A stretch of 29,160 nucleotides of DNA from DASZMJ01 sp035551935 (GTDB lineage: Bacteria; Planctomycetota; Planctomycetia; Isosphaerales; Isosphaeraceae): assembly GCA_035551935.1 (NCBI GenBank), contig DASZMJ010000426.1, forward strand, positions 1-29,160. The letters run 5' to 3'. A program made the translations under genes and the position numbers. The notes under the pieces are model-generated. The model worked only from the letters and a program-made list of their open reading frames with translations. It searched no databases and was not told the DNA's origin. This document shows, one piece after another, positions 6,894 to 14,698 of this stretch (its first letter is position 1; the number at the start of each line of letters is the position of its first letter).

Positions 6894-8348
6894 ATGGCCA
6901 TGTATCCCAACGCGATCGATCGTCGCGAGTTCCTCTGGCGGCTCGGCGGCGGGCTGGGAGGGATCGCGCTGGCGCACTTGCTCGGGAGCGAGGGGTTGCT
7001 CGCCGCGGACGAGGGGGTGGAGCGGCCGAGGGCGGAGTTCAATGGGGGGTTACATCATCGCGCCAAAGCGACGAGGGTCATTCAACTGTTCATGTCGGGC
7101 GCGGCGAGCCAGTGCGACACGTTCGACTACAAGCCGAAGTTGATCGAGAAGCACGGCGAGAAGTTCGACCCGGGCGGCAAGGTCGAGCTGTTCCAGAGCG
7201 TGCCCGGGGCGGTGATGAAGAGCCCCTGGAAGTGGCGCCCGCACGGGGAATGCGGCAAATATATCAGCGACCTCGTCCCAAATATCGCCCGATGCGTGGA
7301 CGACATCGCGTTCGTGCATTCGATGGCGTCGAAGTCGAACGTGCACGGGCCGGCGACGTTCTTGCAGGCGACGGGGTTCGTGCTGCCGGGCTTCCCGAGC
7401 ATGGGGGCGTGGGTCGCGTACGGGCTCGGGAGTTCGAATGAAAACCTGCCGACGTTCGTCGTCCTCCCCGACGCGCGCGGGTTCGCCCCCAACGGCCCGG
7501 CCAACTGGGGCTCGGGGTTCCTTCCGGCCACCTTCCAGGGGACGATGGTCCGCCCCGGCGCCAAGCGGCCGATCTTCGACCTCATGCCGCCGGAGGATGC
7601 GCCGTTCGCGACCTCGAAGGACGCCGAGCGCGAGGGGCTCGCGCTGCTCGAACGGCTCAACCGCGAGCACCGCGACGGTCGCGAGGGGGACTCGCGGCTC
7701 GATGCGCGGATCGCCTCCTATGAATTAGCGGCCCGCCTGCAACTGAGCGCGCCGGAGGTGCTCGACATCTCCCGGGAATCGGCCGCGACGCGGGCGCTCT
7801 ACGGCCTGGACGACCCGACCACCGAGGACTTCGGCCGCAATTGCCTGATCGCGCGCCGCTTGGTCGAGCGCGGGGTGCGGTTCGTGCAGGTCTGGAGCGG
7901 CGCCGACAACGGCTTCCCGCGGCGGAACTGGGACTCGCACGAGGACATCGCCCGCGACCACGGCGCGATGGGGCGCAGCATGGACCGCCCCGCCGCGGCC
8001 CTCCTCCGCGACCTCAAGGCCCGCGGCCTGCTCGACGAGACCCTCGTCCTCTGGACCACCGAGTTCGGCCGCATGCCCTGCTCGCAAGGGGGCAAAGGGC
8101 GCGACCACAACCCCTTCGCCTTCACCTCCTGGCTCGCCGGCGGCGGCATCCGCGGCGGCGCGTCCCACGGCCAGAGCGACGAGTGGTCCTTCCGCGTCGC
8201 CGAGGACCCCTCCTCCGGCTACGACCTCCACGCCACCGCCCTCCACCTCCTCGGCATCGACCACCGCCGCCTCACCTTCCGCCACAACGGCATCGACCGC
8301 CGCCTGACCGACGTGCACGGTGAGGTCATCAAGCCGATCCTCGCCTGA
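6894..8348 (+). CDS. DUF1501 domain-containing protein, Tat-exported
   Basis: The 484-aa protein has a twin-arginine leader: DRREFLWRLGGGLGGIALAHLLG, with the Arg pair at residues 10-11. The mature part shows the DUF1501 pattern: VIQLFMSGAASQCDTFDYKP, LVPNIARCVDDIAFVHSM, GFPSMGAWVAYGLGS, RFVQVWSGADNGFPRRNWDSHEDI, LVLWTTEFGRMP and GRDHNPFAFTSWLAGGGIRGG. The domain is a sulfatase/alkaline-phosphatase-like fold, but substrates are unknown. The C terminus ends with the typical DLHATALHLLGIDHRRLTFRHNG block. DUF1501 genes are partners of DUF1549/DUF1553 genes, as with 4116-6266 here. ATG at 6894 follows GAGAGG by three bases; ATG at 6900 is nearly as well placed. The same transcript probably covers 4116-8348. 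Confidence 0.94.
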   Translation: MAMYPNAIDRREFLWRLGGGLGGIALAHLLGSEGLLAADEGVERPRAEFNGGLHHRAKATRVIQLFMSGAASQCDTFDYKPKLIEKHGEKFDPGGKVELFQSVPGAVMKSPWKWRPHGECGKYISDLVPNIARCVDDIAFVHSMASKSNVHGPATFLQATGFVLPGFPSMGAWVAYGLGSSNENLPTFVVLPDARGFAPNGPANWGSGFLPATFQGTMVRPGAKRPIFDLMPPEDAPFATSKDAEREGLALLERLNREHRDGREGDSRLDARIASYELAARLQLSAPEVLDISRESAATRALYGLDDPTTEDFGRNCLIARRLVERGVRFVQVWSGADNGFPRRNWDSHEDIARDHGAMGRSMDRPAAALLRDLKARGLLDETLVLWTTEFGRMPCSQGGKGRDHNPFAFTSWLAGGGIRGGASHGQSDEWSFRVAEDPSSGYDLHATALHLLGIDHRRLTFRHNGIDRRLTDVHGEVIKPILA

Positions 8349-8353
8349 ACCCC

Positions 8354-8419
8354 GTAGGGCGTGTGCAACACGCCGTTTTTCGGCGAACATGGGAAGACGG
8401 CGTGTTGCACACGCCCTAC
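8354..8419. terminator. long perfect hairpin after the DUF1501 gene
   Basis: A 22-bp arm starting GTAGGGCGTGTGCAACACG (8354-8375) is repeated in exact reverse complement at 8398-8419, with a 22-base loop. It lies five bases after the DUF1501 stop. There is no T-run directly after the stem, so it may be a transcript stabiliser or a dispersed repeat rather than a simple intrinsic terminator. Confidence 0.7.
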
Positions 8420-8468
8420 AAGACTCGAGGACGAGACCCAGGCCACCCGGCCCACGACGGAGGCGCGG

Positions 8469-8771
8469 ATGCTCTCCAAGACCGGTCGCGTCATCATCAC
8501 GGGCGTGCTCGCGATCCTCGTACCCGTCGGGTCGTCGCTCGCCCTTGGCCTGTGGTACTGGGAAGGTCACGGAGCCTCGCTGTCGCGGCTTGCCAAGGTT
8601 CAACGGGGGATGACGAGGGGTCAGGTTGCCGCGCTCCTCGGTACTCCCCATTCCATGAATCGCCGCCCGGACGGCTCGGAGTCGTGGTACTACACGAAGT
8701 GGACCTGGTGCCAGGTAAAGGTCTTCGTGTCCCCGGAAGGTCTTGTGACCGAGACCGACCACGACCACTGA
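8469..8771 (+). CDS. small membrane-anchored BamE/SmpA-OmlA-like protein
   Basis: The 100-aa protein has one N-terminal transmembrane segment (IITGVLAILVPVGSSLALGLWYW, about 9-31) and then a small domain. That domain contains LAKVQRGMTRGQVAALLGTPHS and ESWYYTKW. The helix V..GMT..QV..LLG.P followed by a W-Y-Y strand is the mark of the SmpA/OmlA (BamE-like) fold. In proteobacteria BamE is a lipoprotein of the outer-membrane assembly machine; here no lipobox cysteine is seen and the protein is anchored by a helix, so the role is probably different. The ATG at 8469 lies 50 bases after the hairpin; GGAGGCG lies upstream. It converges with the M50 gene at 8793. Confidence 0.75.
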   Translation: MLSKTGRVIITGVLAILVPVGSSLALGLWYWEGHGASLSRLAKVQRGMTRGQVAALLGTPHSMNRRPDGSESWYYTKWTWCQVKVFVSPEGLVTETDHDH

Positions 8772-8792
8772 GCCCCTCGCCGGCCGGTCGGA

Positions 8793-9365
8793 TCACCGGC
8801 TCCCAGCGACGACCTCAGCCAGCACGATGACGAGGAGGAGGCCGAGCGACCATAAGACGGCGCAACGATCGACCCGGCCCCGCGACGCGCCCAGGCCGAA
8901 GTGGGGGCCGAGGCCGTTCCAGAGGATGAGGCCGGCGGGGAAGCAAAGGAGGCCGAAGAGGATCAGCAACCCTTGCGGGGCGCCGTGCTGGAGCAGGTCG
9001 CCAGCGTCGCCGACGCCGACGAACGAGCCTACGCCGAGATAGGCGCCGTTGGCGATCAGGCAGAACCCGGCGAAGAACTGGAAGAGATAGAACAGGCCGG
9101 ATCGCAACGCCCTCGCGACGGCCAGCGCGGCGAGCGGGAGCACGACCCCGGCGATTGGCCCGCCCCAGATCACCAGCAACGGATGGCGATCGTGCGAGGC
9201 GTCGGTGCGCGAGATGGCCATTGGGTGGAGGACCACCTTGCGGACCGACTCGCCCCCGGCGAGGGCCGCCAGGACGTGGCCCAACTCGTGGACGGCCTGC
9301 ATGCCCAGCCAGCAAAGGCCGGCGGTCGCGAGGATCAGCACGAATTGGTCCAGGCGACGCTTCAC
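8793..9365 (-). CDS. M50-family (M50B-like) integral membrane metallopeptidase
   Basis: This 190-aa protein has several hydrophobic segments and the zinc motif HELGH in the first one (H26, E27, H30, in MQAVHELGHVLAALAGG). A GGPIAGVVLPL segment matches the conserved G-P-I/L-x-G element of M50 proteins. The third zinc ligand is usually an Asp in NxxPxxPLDG; here only a DAGDLLQHG segment is available, as in M50B-like proteins. It probably cleaves or processes membrane substrates, which are unknown. I chose the GTG start at 9365 because a longer frame to 9479 runs through a 23-bp inverted repeat and encodes only low-complexity residues. It is convergent with the BamE-like gene and follows nadK on the same strand. 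Confidence 0.8.
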   Translation of the reverse strand: MKRRLDQFVLILATAGLCWLGMQAVHELGHVLAALAGGESVRKVVLHPMAISRTDASHDRHPLLVIWGGPIAGVVLPLAALAVARALRSGLFYLFQFFAGFCLIANGAYLGVGSFVGVGDAGDLLQHGAPQGLLILFGLLCFPAGLILWNGLGPHFGLGASRGRVDRCAVLWSLGLLLVIVLAEVVAGSR

Positions 9366-9406
9366 GGATGGCCCCCCAGGCCACGGAGGTCCGGCGTCGG
9401 GTGCCG

Positions 9407-9473
9407 CGGGTTCGGCTTCGAACCCGTGCCGGCTCGGCCATGCCGGCGGCGCACGGGTTCGAAGCCGAACCCG
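9407..9473. repeat. intergenic hairpin, 23-bp perfect arms
   Basis: The arm CGGGTTCGGCTTCGAACCC plus GTGC at 9407-9429 is repeated in reverse complement at 9451-9473. Each arm is itself nearly palindromic (TTCGGCTTCGAA). It lies between nadK and the M50 gene and could end or stabilise the nadK transcript. Confidence 0.75.
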
Positions 9474-9521
9474 TGACACCCAGACTATGCGTCGACTCGC
9501 GGGATTGCTACGGGATCACGA

Positions 9522-10421
9522 TCACGACTCGACGGCGACGCCGCGGTCGCCGGGGGGGACGGTGCCCCAGCCGAGCTTGTCGCGGAGGGTGCGGTAGAAG
9601 CTGTGGCCGGGGAGGCGGACGAGGGGGAAGGGACTGTCGCCGCGGCGGACGGTGACGCGGTCGCCGGGCTCGAGCGGGACCTGGACCTGGCCGTCGACGA
9701 CGAGGACGACGGAGGCATTCGCGCCGCGGGGGGTGATGTCGAAGACCTTGTGGGTCGAGTCGACCAACGGGCGCTGGGTGAGCGTGTGCGGGCAGATCGG
9801 CGTGACGACGAACATGTGGGCGTCGTGCGGCAGGATCGGCCCGCCGGCCGAGAGGCTGTGGCCGGTCGAGCCGACGGGCGTCGCCACGATCAGGCCGTCG
9901 CCGCGATACGTCATCACGCTTTCGCCATCGATCGACAAGCCGATCTCTAATAGATGGAAGAACGGCGCGGCGCGGAGGACGACGTCGTTGAGGCCGCGGA
10001 AGGACTGGGAGGGCCCGTTCTTGCGCGAGAGGGTGCAGGCGAGGGTCATGAGGTTGTCGATCGTGTAGCGGCGGTCGGCGAGGTCGCAGAGGTGGTCGAG
10101 GAACCCGGAAGGGTCCAGGTCGGCGAGGAAGCCGAGCCGGCCGAGGTTGACGCCGAGGACCGGCGTGGGCCGGTCCCCCATCCGTCGCGCCGTGTGGAGC
10201 AAGGTGCCGTCGCCGCCGAGCACCAGCGCGATGTCGGCCGGCAGGCCCGAGAGGTCGGAGTCGGCCCCCAGGTCGACGCACGCCAGGCGCAGGCCGGGGC
10301 AAGTGCCGATGGCCTCGGCGAGGCGATCCGCCTCGGCGGCGATCTCCGGCCGCGTGCCGTTGCCGAGCACGGCGACGGCCAGGGTCCGAGCGGTGCGCGT
10401 CGCCTCTTGGTCCTTGGCCAT
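9522..10421 (-). CDS. nadK: NAD kinase
   Basis: NAD kinase phosphorylates NAD to NADP with ATP or polyphosphate and is the only de novo source of NADP. The 299-aa protein has the family's fixed motifs: LVLGGDGTLLHTARR (GGDGT at 69-73), VLGVNLGRLGFLADL, LNDVVLRAAP (the NE/D motif), YRGDGLIVATPVGSTGHSLSAGGPI, and PICPHTLTQRPLV. The length is normal. ATG at 10421 follows the hairpin-containing spacer; an Ala-rich N terminus precedes the first beta strand TLAVAVLGNG. Nearby isoprenoid genes on the same strand use NADPH only indirectly, and the hairpin at 10478-10544 separates it from dxs, so it is probably its own unit. Confidence 0.96.
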   Translation of the reverse strand: MAKDQEATRTARTLAVAVLGNGTRPEIAAEADRLAEAIGTCPGLRLACVDLGADSDLSGLPADIALVLGGDGTLLHTARRMGDRPTPVLGVNLGRLGFLADLDPSGFLDHLCDLADRRYTIDNLMTLACTLSRKNGPSQSFRGLNDVVLRAAPFFHLLEIGLSIDGESVMTYRGDGLIVATPVGSTGHSLSAGGPILPHDAHMFVVTPICPHTLTQRPLVDSTHKVFDITPRGANASVVLVVDGQVQVPLEPGDRVTVRRGDSPFPLVRLPGHSFYRTLRDKLGWGTVPPGDRGVAVES

Positions 10422-10477
10422 CGTTTGCGCTCGCGACCGGATGGACGAGCCCCACGATATCGCCGGGATTGCCCTCT

Positions 10478-10544
10478 GTAGGGTCCGTTATTGCGGACCT
10501 CTTCGGATTGGTGAATCGAGGAGGTCCGCAAGAGCGGACCCTAC
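10478..10544. repeat. intergenic hairpin of the GTAGGGTCCG family, complete copy
   Basis: The two arms GTAGGGTCCG-TTGCGGACCTC and its reverse complement pair over about 31 bases with a few mismatches, leaving a very short loop. The right arm shares about 25 bases with the partial copy at 1-30. It sits between the dxs stop (10573) and the nadK start (10421), where it probably ends or stabilises the dxs transcript. Confidence 0.8.
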
Positions 10545-10572
10545 GAAGAGTGTCCCCCTATTGTACCGGCGA

Positions 10573-12504
10573 TCAGCCGACCCAGCGCCCCTCCTCGGCG
10601 ACGACCTCGGTGGAGAGGCCGACGGCGCGGGCGAGGTCGAGGGCACTGGCGGCGATGCCGTCGACGTCGAGGCCGACCTCGGCGAGCTGCTCGTCGCGCT
10701 CGGCGTGGAGGACGAAGCGGTCGGGCAGGCCGAGGCGTCGGACGTGGCTGGTGGAGAGCCCGGCGTCGTTGGCGGCCTCGAGCACCGCCGAGCCGAACCC
10801 GCCGGCGAGGCACCCTTCCTCGACCGTCAGCACGAACCCGCACTCCTCGACGGCCTTGAGGATCGTCGCCCTGTCGAGCGGCTTGGCGAACCGCGCGTTG
10901 ATGACGCCGACCCGCAGGCCGTGCCGCTGCCGGAGCCGCTCGGCGACCCGAAGGCAGGTGGCGACCGTCGTGCCGAAGGCGACCAGGGCGCCGTCGGTCT
11001 CCCACTCGAGGATCTCGGCCTGGCCCAGCTCGATCGGCTGCGCCTCGCGGTCGATCGTCTCGAGGTTCGCCTTCGGGTAGCGGATCGACACGGGCGAATC
11101 GTGGCCGAGGGCGAAGTCGACCATCGGCGCCACGTCCTTGGCGTCGCCGGGGGCCATGACGACCATGTTGGGGAACATCCGCATATAAGAGATGTCGAAC
11201 GAGCCGTGGTGCGTGGGGCCGTCGGAGCCGACGAGGCCGGCGCGGTCGAGGGTGAAGACGACGGGTAGATCTTGGAGCGCGACCTCCTGGAAGATCTGGT
11301 CGAAGGAGCGCTGGAGGAACGTGCTGTAGATGTCGACGACCGGCCGCGCGCCGGCCTTGGCCATGCCGGCGGCGAAGGCGACGGCGTGGCTCTCGCAGAT
11401 GCCGACGTCGAAGAAGCGGCCGGGGTACGTCTCGCGGACCTTCTGGAGCTTGTTCCCCTCGCACATCGCCGCCGTCAGGACGGCGACCCGCGGGTCGCGG
11501 CCCATGGCGTCGAACAGGGCGCCGCTGACGGCGTCGGTGTAGGCGCGGCTCGACGAGGTCTTGAGCGGGATGATGCCGTCCTCGTCGCGTCGGAAGGGGG
11601 CGGGGGCGTGGTACTTGACCGGGTCCTTCATCGCCGGTTCGAAGCCGTGCCCCTTGTCGGTCAGGACGTGGAGCAAGACCGGGCCGTCCATCTCCTTGAC
11701 CTTCTCGAGGTAGCGCCGGAGGGTCTTCAGGTCGTGGCCGTCGATCGGGCCGATGTAGGCGAAGCCCAGCTCCTCGAACAGCATCCCGCCGTGCAACGAC
11801 GCCTTGATCGCGTCCTTGACCTGCTGGAGCCAGCGGTCGGCCTGGTCGCCGACGAGCGGGATCGCGGGCAGGAGCTTGCGGATGCGCTTGTTCAGGTCGG
11901 TATACGTCGCGGTCATCCGGCACTTGTCGAGGTAGTAGGCCAGGCCGCCGACGCGGGGGCAGATCGACATCTTGTTGTCGTTGAGGATGACCAGGGACTT
12001 CGCCTTCAGGCCGCCGGCGTTGTTCAGCGCCTCGAAGACGATGCCCGAGGGGAAGGCGCCGTCGCCGACGACGGCGACGGCGTGGCGCTCGGGGTGGCCC
12101 AACAGGTCGTCGCCGGCCTTCAGGCCCAGCGCCGTCGACGCGGCGCAGCCGGCGTGGCCGGTCATGAACAGGTCGAAGCCGCTCTCGGCGGGGTTGGGGT
12201 AGCCCATCAGGCCCCCCTTGGTCCGGATCGTGTGCAACTTGTCGGCGCGGCCGGTGATGAGCTTGTGGGGGTAGATCTGGTGGCCGGTGTCCCAGATCAG
12301 GCGGTCCTTGGTGAAGTCGAAGGTCAGGTGGAGGGCCAGGCAGAGCTCGACGACGCCGAGGTTGCTGGCGAAGTGGGCCGAGCGGCGGCCGACGACGCCG
12401 ATCAGCTCGTCGCGCATCTCGCCCGCGAGCCGCTCGAGCTCCGTCTCCGACAGCGTCTTGAGGTCGGCCGGGCGGCCGATCTTGGGCAATAGCGCGCCGG
12501 TCAT
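10573..12504 (-). CDS. dxs: 1-deoxy-D-xylulose-5-phosphate synthase
   Basis: DXS condenses pyruvate and glyceraldehyde 3-phosphate in a thiamine-diphosphate-dependent reaction, the first step of the MEP isoprenoid pathway. The 643-aa protein shows WDTGHQIYPHKLITGR and the ThDP/Mg motif VVGDGAFPSGIVFEALNNAG. YIGPIDGHD, FFDVGICESHAVAFAAGMA and VFTLDRAGLVGSDGPTHHG follow, with the transketolase C-terminal domain ending the protein. The usual GHSSTS segment after the TPP-binding loop reads GHAGCAAS, a divergent form. The ATG overlaps the stop codon of the prenyl-synthase gene by one base, with AAAGGGA upstream, so the two are translationally coupled. The C-terminal residues end shortly before the hairpin. 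Confidence 0.96.
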   Translation of the reverse strand: MTGALLPKIGRPADLKTLSETELERLAGEMRDELIGVVGRRSAHFASNLGVVELCLALHLTFDFTKDRLIWDTGHQIYPHKLITGRADKLHTIRTKGGLMGYPNPAESGFDLFMTGHAGCAASTALGLKAGDDLLGHPERHAVAVVGDGAFPSGIVFEALNNAGGLKAKSLVILNDNKMSICPRVGGLAYYLDKCRMTATYTDLNKRIRKLLPAIPLVGDQADRWLQQVKDAIKASLHGGMLFEELGFAYIGPIDGHDLKTLRRYLEKVKEMDGPVLLHVLTDKGHGFEPAMKDPVKYHAPAPFRRDEDGIIPLKTSSSRAYTDAVSGALFDAMGRDPRVAVLTAAMCEGNKLQKVRETYPGRFFDVGICESHAVAFAAGMAKAGARPVVDIYSTFLQRSFDQIFQEVALQDLPVVFTLDRAGLVGSDGPTHHGSFDISYMRMFPNMVVMAPGDAKDVAPMVDFALGHDSPVSIRYPKANLETIDREAQPIELGQAEILEWETDGALVAFGTTVATCLRVAERLRQRHGLRVGVINARFAKPLDRATILKAVEECGFVLTVEEGCLAGGFGSAVLEAANDAGLSTSHVRRLGLPDRFVLHAERDEQLAEVGLDVDGIAASALDLARAVGLSTEVVAEEGRWVG

Positions 12505-13424
12505 CAGCGGTCCCTTTCCAAAAGATCCCACGCCAGGGCCCGCAAGCGGGCCCCCCGCCCCCCCAGGGGCTCGAGGGCGGCGATCGCCCCTTCGGCCACC
12601 TGTCGGGCCTTCGCCCGCGAGCCCTCGATACCCAGGAAACCGGGGTACGTCCACTTTCCTAACGCCGAATCCTTGCCGACCCGCTTGCCCAGCTTCGCCT
12701 CGTCCCCCTCGACGTCGAGCAGGTCGTCGACGATCTGGAACGCCAGGCCGATCCCTTGACCATACGCCTCGAGCGCCCGCACGGTCGGTTCGGGCGCCTG
12801 CGCCGCAATCGCCCCCATGCGGAGCGCGGCCCGGAGGAGCGCGCCGGTCTTGCGCCGGTGGATCGCCTCGAGCGCCGCGACGGTGCCGTCCGTGCGCCCC
12901 TCGGCCTCCAGGTCCGCCATCTGGCCGCCGACCATCCCCGCCGGCCCGGCCGCCTCGGCCAAGGCCCGCACGCAGCCGACGGCCGCCTCGGCGGGCCGGG
13001 TGCCGCGGACGATCACCTCGAAGGCCAGGGTCAACAGCCCGTCGCCGGCCAGCACGGCCGTCGCCTCGTCGAACTTCTTATGGCAGGTCGGCCGGCCGCG
13101 GCGGAGGTCGTCGTCGTCCATGCTCGGCAGGTCGTCGTGGACCAGCGAGTACGTGTGGACCATCTCCAAGGCGACCGCCGACGGCAACGCCACCTCCAGG
13201 TCGGCCCCGCACGCATCGGCGGCCAGCAGGGCGAGCACCGGCCGCAGCCGCTTGCCGCCGCCGAGCAGGCAATACCGCAGCGCCTCGGCCAGCCGCGACG
13301 GGCAGCCGCCGGCGTCGTCGGCCCCGGGCAACGCCCGCGCCAGGGCCTCGTCGACCCGCCGCCGGGCATCCGCGAGGAACTCGGCGAGGTCGGGCGCCGC
13401 GGTCGGCTGCTGGAGACGCGTCAT
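12504..13424 (-). CDS. ispA: polyprenyl (farnesyl/geranylgeranyl) diphosphate synthase
   Basis: The enzyme adds isopentenyl diphosphate units to allylic diphosphates head-to-tail. The 306-aa protein has LGGGKRLRP at about 55-62 and the first aspartate-rich motif DDLPSMD (D97, D98, D103). A KTG segment lies near 192-194 and the second motif DDLLD is at 233-237; together these bind the Mg-diphosphate. The residues before the first motif (VHTYSLVHDD) suggest a short-chain (C15 or C20) product, but chain length cannot be fixed by eye. I chose ATG at 13424 because upstream codons to 13487 are arginine-rich and unlike family N termini. It forms an operon with dxs; xseB lies upstream on the same strand, as in the xseB-ispA-dxs order of E. 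coli, but an intrinsic terminator lies between. Confidence 0.95.
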   Translation of the reverse strand: MTRLQQPTAAPDLAEFLADARRRVDEALARALPGADDAGGCPSRLAEALRYCLLGGGKRLRPVLALLAADACGADLEVALPSAVALEMVHTYSLVHDDLPSMDDDDLRRGRPTCHKKFDEATAVLAGDGLLTLAFEVIVRGTRPAEAAVGCVRALAEAAGPAGMVGGQMADLEAEGRTDGTVAALEAIHRRKTGALLRAALRMGAIAAQAPEPTVRALEAYGQGIGLAFQIVDDLLDVEGDEAKLGKRVGKDSALGKWTYPGFLGIEGSRAKARQVAEGAIAALEPLGGRGARLRALAWDLLERDR

Positions 13425-13586
13425 GGGCGGAATGAGGGGCCTCGACTCGACGCGACGGGCCGGCCGACGATCGGGGCGGCCGGCCATCCTGACCGACCCT
13501 CCTTCCTCCCCTCCGTCCCCGCCGGCCCGCGCCCGGCGACCCGCCTATTGTTGACATCGCACGCCCGATTGTCCACCCGGCATCGG

Positions 13587-13610
13587 AAAAAAACTTTGCA
13601 ATGCAAAGTT
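13587..13610 (-). terminator. intrinsic terminator after the MNT gene
   Basis: Read on the minus strand, a perfect 9-bp stem AACTTTGCA / TGCAAAGTT with a one-base loop runs from 13610 to 13592. It overlaps a run of T residues (seven As on the plus strand at 13587-13593). It lies 26 bases after the MNT stop at 13636, and upstream of ispA. A one-base loop is unusually tight; the outer stem pairs would open in practice. The same palindrome could also be an operator. Confidence 0.7.
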
Positions 13611-13635
13611 GGGCCGGCGCGAATCGATGCCCGCG

Positions 13636-13950
13636 TCATTCTGCGACCGAATACTGCACCCGGGCGGAGGCGAGGATGCGGTCGCGGAGGCGGGGGTTGA
13701 GGACGTGTTCCTTGACGAGGTCGACGCGACGGCCGCCGAGGAGCCGGGAGAGCTCGTCCTCGATGTCGAAGGTGGCCAGGCCGGGCGAGTGGCCGGGGTG
13801 GAAGGCGACGAGGACATCGACGTCGCTGTCGGGACCGAAGTCGTCGCGGAGGACCGAGCCGAAGGGCGCCAGCCGGCGGATGTGGTGGTGCCGGCAGAAA
13901 TCGGCCAGCGCCTCGGGCGGGATCGTGACGGCCGGTTCGGTCGTGTTCAT
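13636..13950 (-). CDS. MNT-type nucleotidyltransferase domain protein
   Basis: This is a 104-aa single-domain protein of the minimal nucleotidyltransferase (MNT, Pol-beta-like) family. The catalytic motif GSVLRDDFGPDSDVDVLV (31-48) has the Gly-Ser and the paired Asp at 43 and 45. A third acidic residue should be the Asp of GGRRVDLV. MNT proteins commonly pair with HEPN proteins in toxin-antitoxin or AMPylation modules, where the MNT protein modifies and neutralises the HEPN toxin. Here no HEPN gene is adjacent. The ATG overlaps the xseB stop (ATGA), so it is cotranslated with xseB. An orphan antitoxin or a housekeeping nucleotidyltransferase are both possible. Confidence 0.88.
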   Translation of the reverse strand: MNTTEPAVTIPPEALADFCRHHHIRRLAPFGSVLRDDFGPDSDVDVLVAFHPGHSPGLATFDIEDELSRLLGGRRVDLVKEHVLNPRLRDRILASARVQYSVAE

Positions 13951-14231
13951 GTCGACGCGGCCTCCGCGTCGGGGCGGCCGTCGGTGGCGGCGTCGTCGAA
14001 GGGGGCGGTGATCGGCGTGCCGTCGGCGGCGACGCCGGTCAAGAGCGCGACGGAGCGCCCGGCGGCGTCGAGCAGCGAGCGGCAGCGGGCGAGCAGGCGG
14101 ACGCCGCGGGCGTACTCGCCCAGGGCGGCGTCGAGGCCGAGGTCGCCGGCCTCGAGGCCCTCGACGGTGCGCTCCAGGGCGTCGAGGGCGTCCTCGAAGC
14201 CGGCGGGTTCGGCGTCGGCGTCCGTGCTCAT
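13947..14231 (-). CDS. xseB: exodeoxyribonuclease VII small subunit
   Basis: XseB is the small subunit that binds the large subunit XseA to make the processive single-strand exonuclease VII. The 94-aa protein has the family core FEDALDALERTVEGLEAGDLGLDAAL followed by GVRLLARCRSLLDAA, with the heptad hydrophobic pattern of a two-helix coiled coil. The C-terminal tail after about residue 65 is low-complexity and not conserved. The large-subunit gene is not in the window. It overlaps the MNT gene by four bases. The ATG at 14231 is preceded by a spacer of 59 bases after the membrane-protein gene. Confidence 0.9.
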   Translation of the reverse strand: MSTDADAEPAGFEDALDALERTVEGLEAGDLGLDAALGEYARGVRLLARCRSLLDAAGRSVALLTGVAADGTPITAPFDDAATDGRPDAEAAST

Positions 14232-14290
14232 GGGGGTGGTCCCGTCTCGGGGCGTGTCGGTGTCGTCGCGACGACCGCCCCATCATAGCG

Positions 14291-14641
14291 TCAGTGGCGT
14301 TGCATGAGGAGCCGGCAGGCGACGACGACCCAGACGCCGCCGACGCCGAGCACCGTCGCGGGGCTCCAGGGGACGTTGCGGAAGGCGTGGGTCGAGCCCC
14401 GGTCGAGGGCGCGGTACGACGACGACCAGGTCTCGGTCAGGGCGTCGAGGAACGGGGTCTCGACGGCCGGCGTCGGCCCGAAGATCGACTGCCAGCGGGC
14501 CAGCAGGATCATCGTGCCGTCGTGGATGAACGGGGTCATCAGGAGGCCCAGGGCCACGATGGCGAAGGCGTGGGCCCGCCACCGCCGCCGCGCGGGCAGC
14601 TCGCCGAACGGGATCGACTGGATCGCGTGGGTCTTGGTCAC
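14291..14641 (-). CDS. small uncharacterised membrane protein
   Basis: I do not recognise a family. The 116-aa product has a first hydrophobic segment AHAFAIVALGLLMTPFIHDG (about 24-43) and a second at the C terminus (VLGVGGVWVVVACRLLMQ). Between them is a loop with a polar region (ETWSSSYRALDRGSTHAF). A two-helix hairpin in the membrane is likely. It lies 57 bases downstream of tadC on the same strand and could be cotranscribed with tadBC, though no Tad component of this shape comes to mind. Confidence 0.6.
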   Translation of the reverse strand: MTKTHAIQSIPFGELPARRRWRAHAFAIVALGLLMTPFIHDGTMILLARWQSIFGPTPAVETPFLDALTETWSSSYRALDRGSTHAFRNVPWSPATVLGVGGVWVVVACRLLMQRH

Positions 14642-14698
14642 GGTGCACCTCGCTCTCGGCGAGTGGTACGGGGTTCGGATCGTTCCTACAAATCCACA

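Noticed and set aside
11272..12492. 406-codon plus-strand frame opposite dxs
   Set aside because: Antisense shadow of dxs, composed of repetitive VxxLxLG-type residues.
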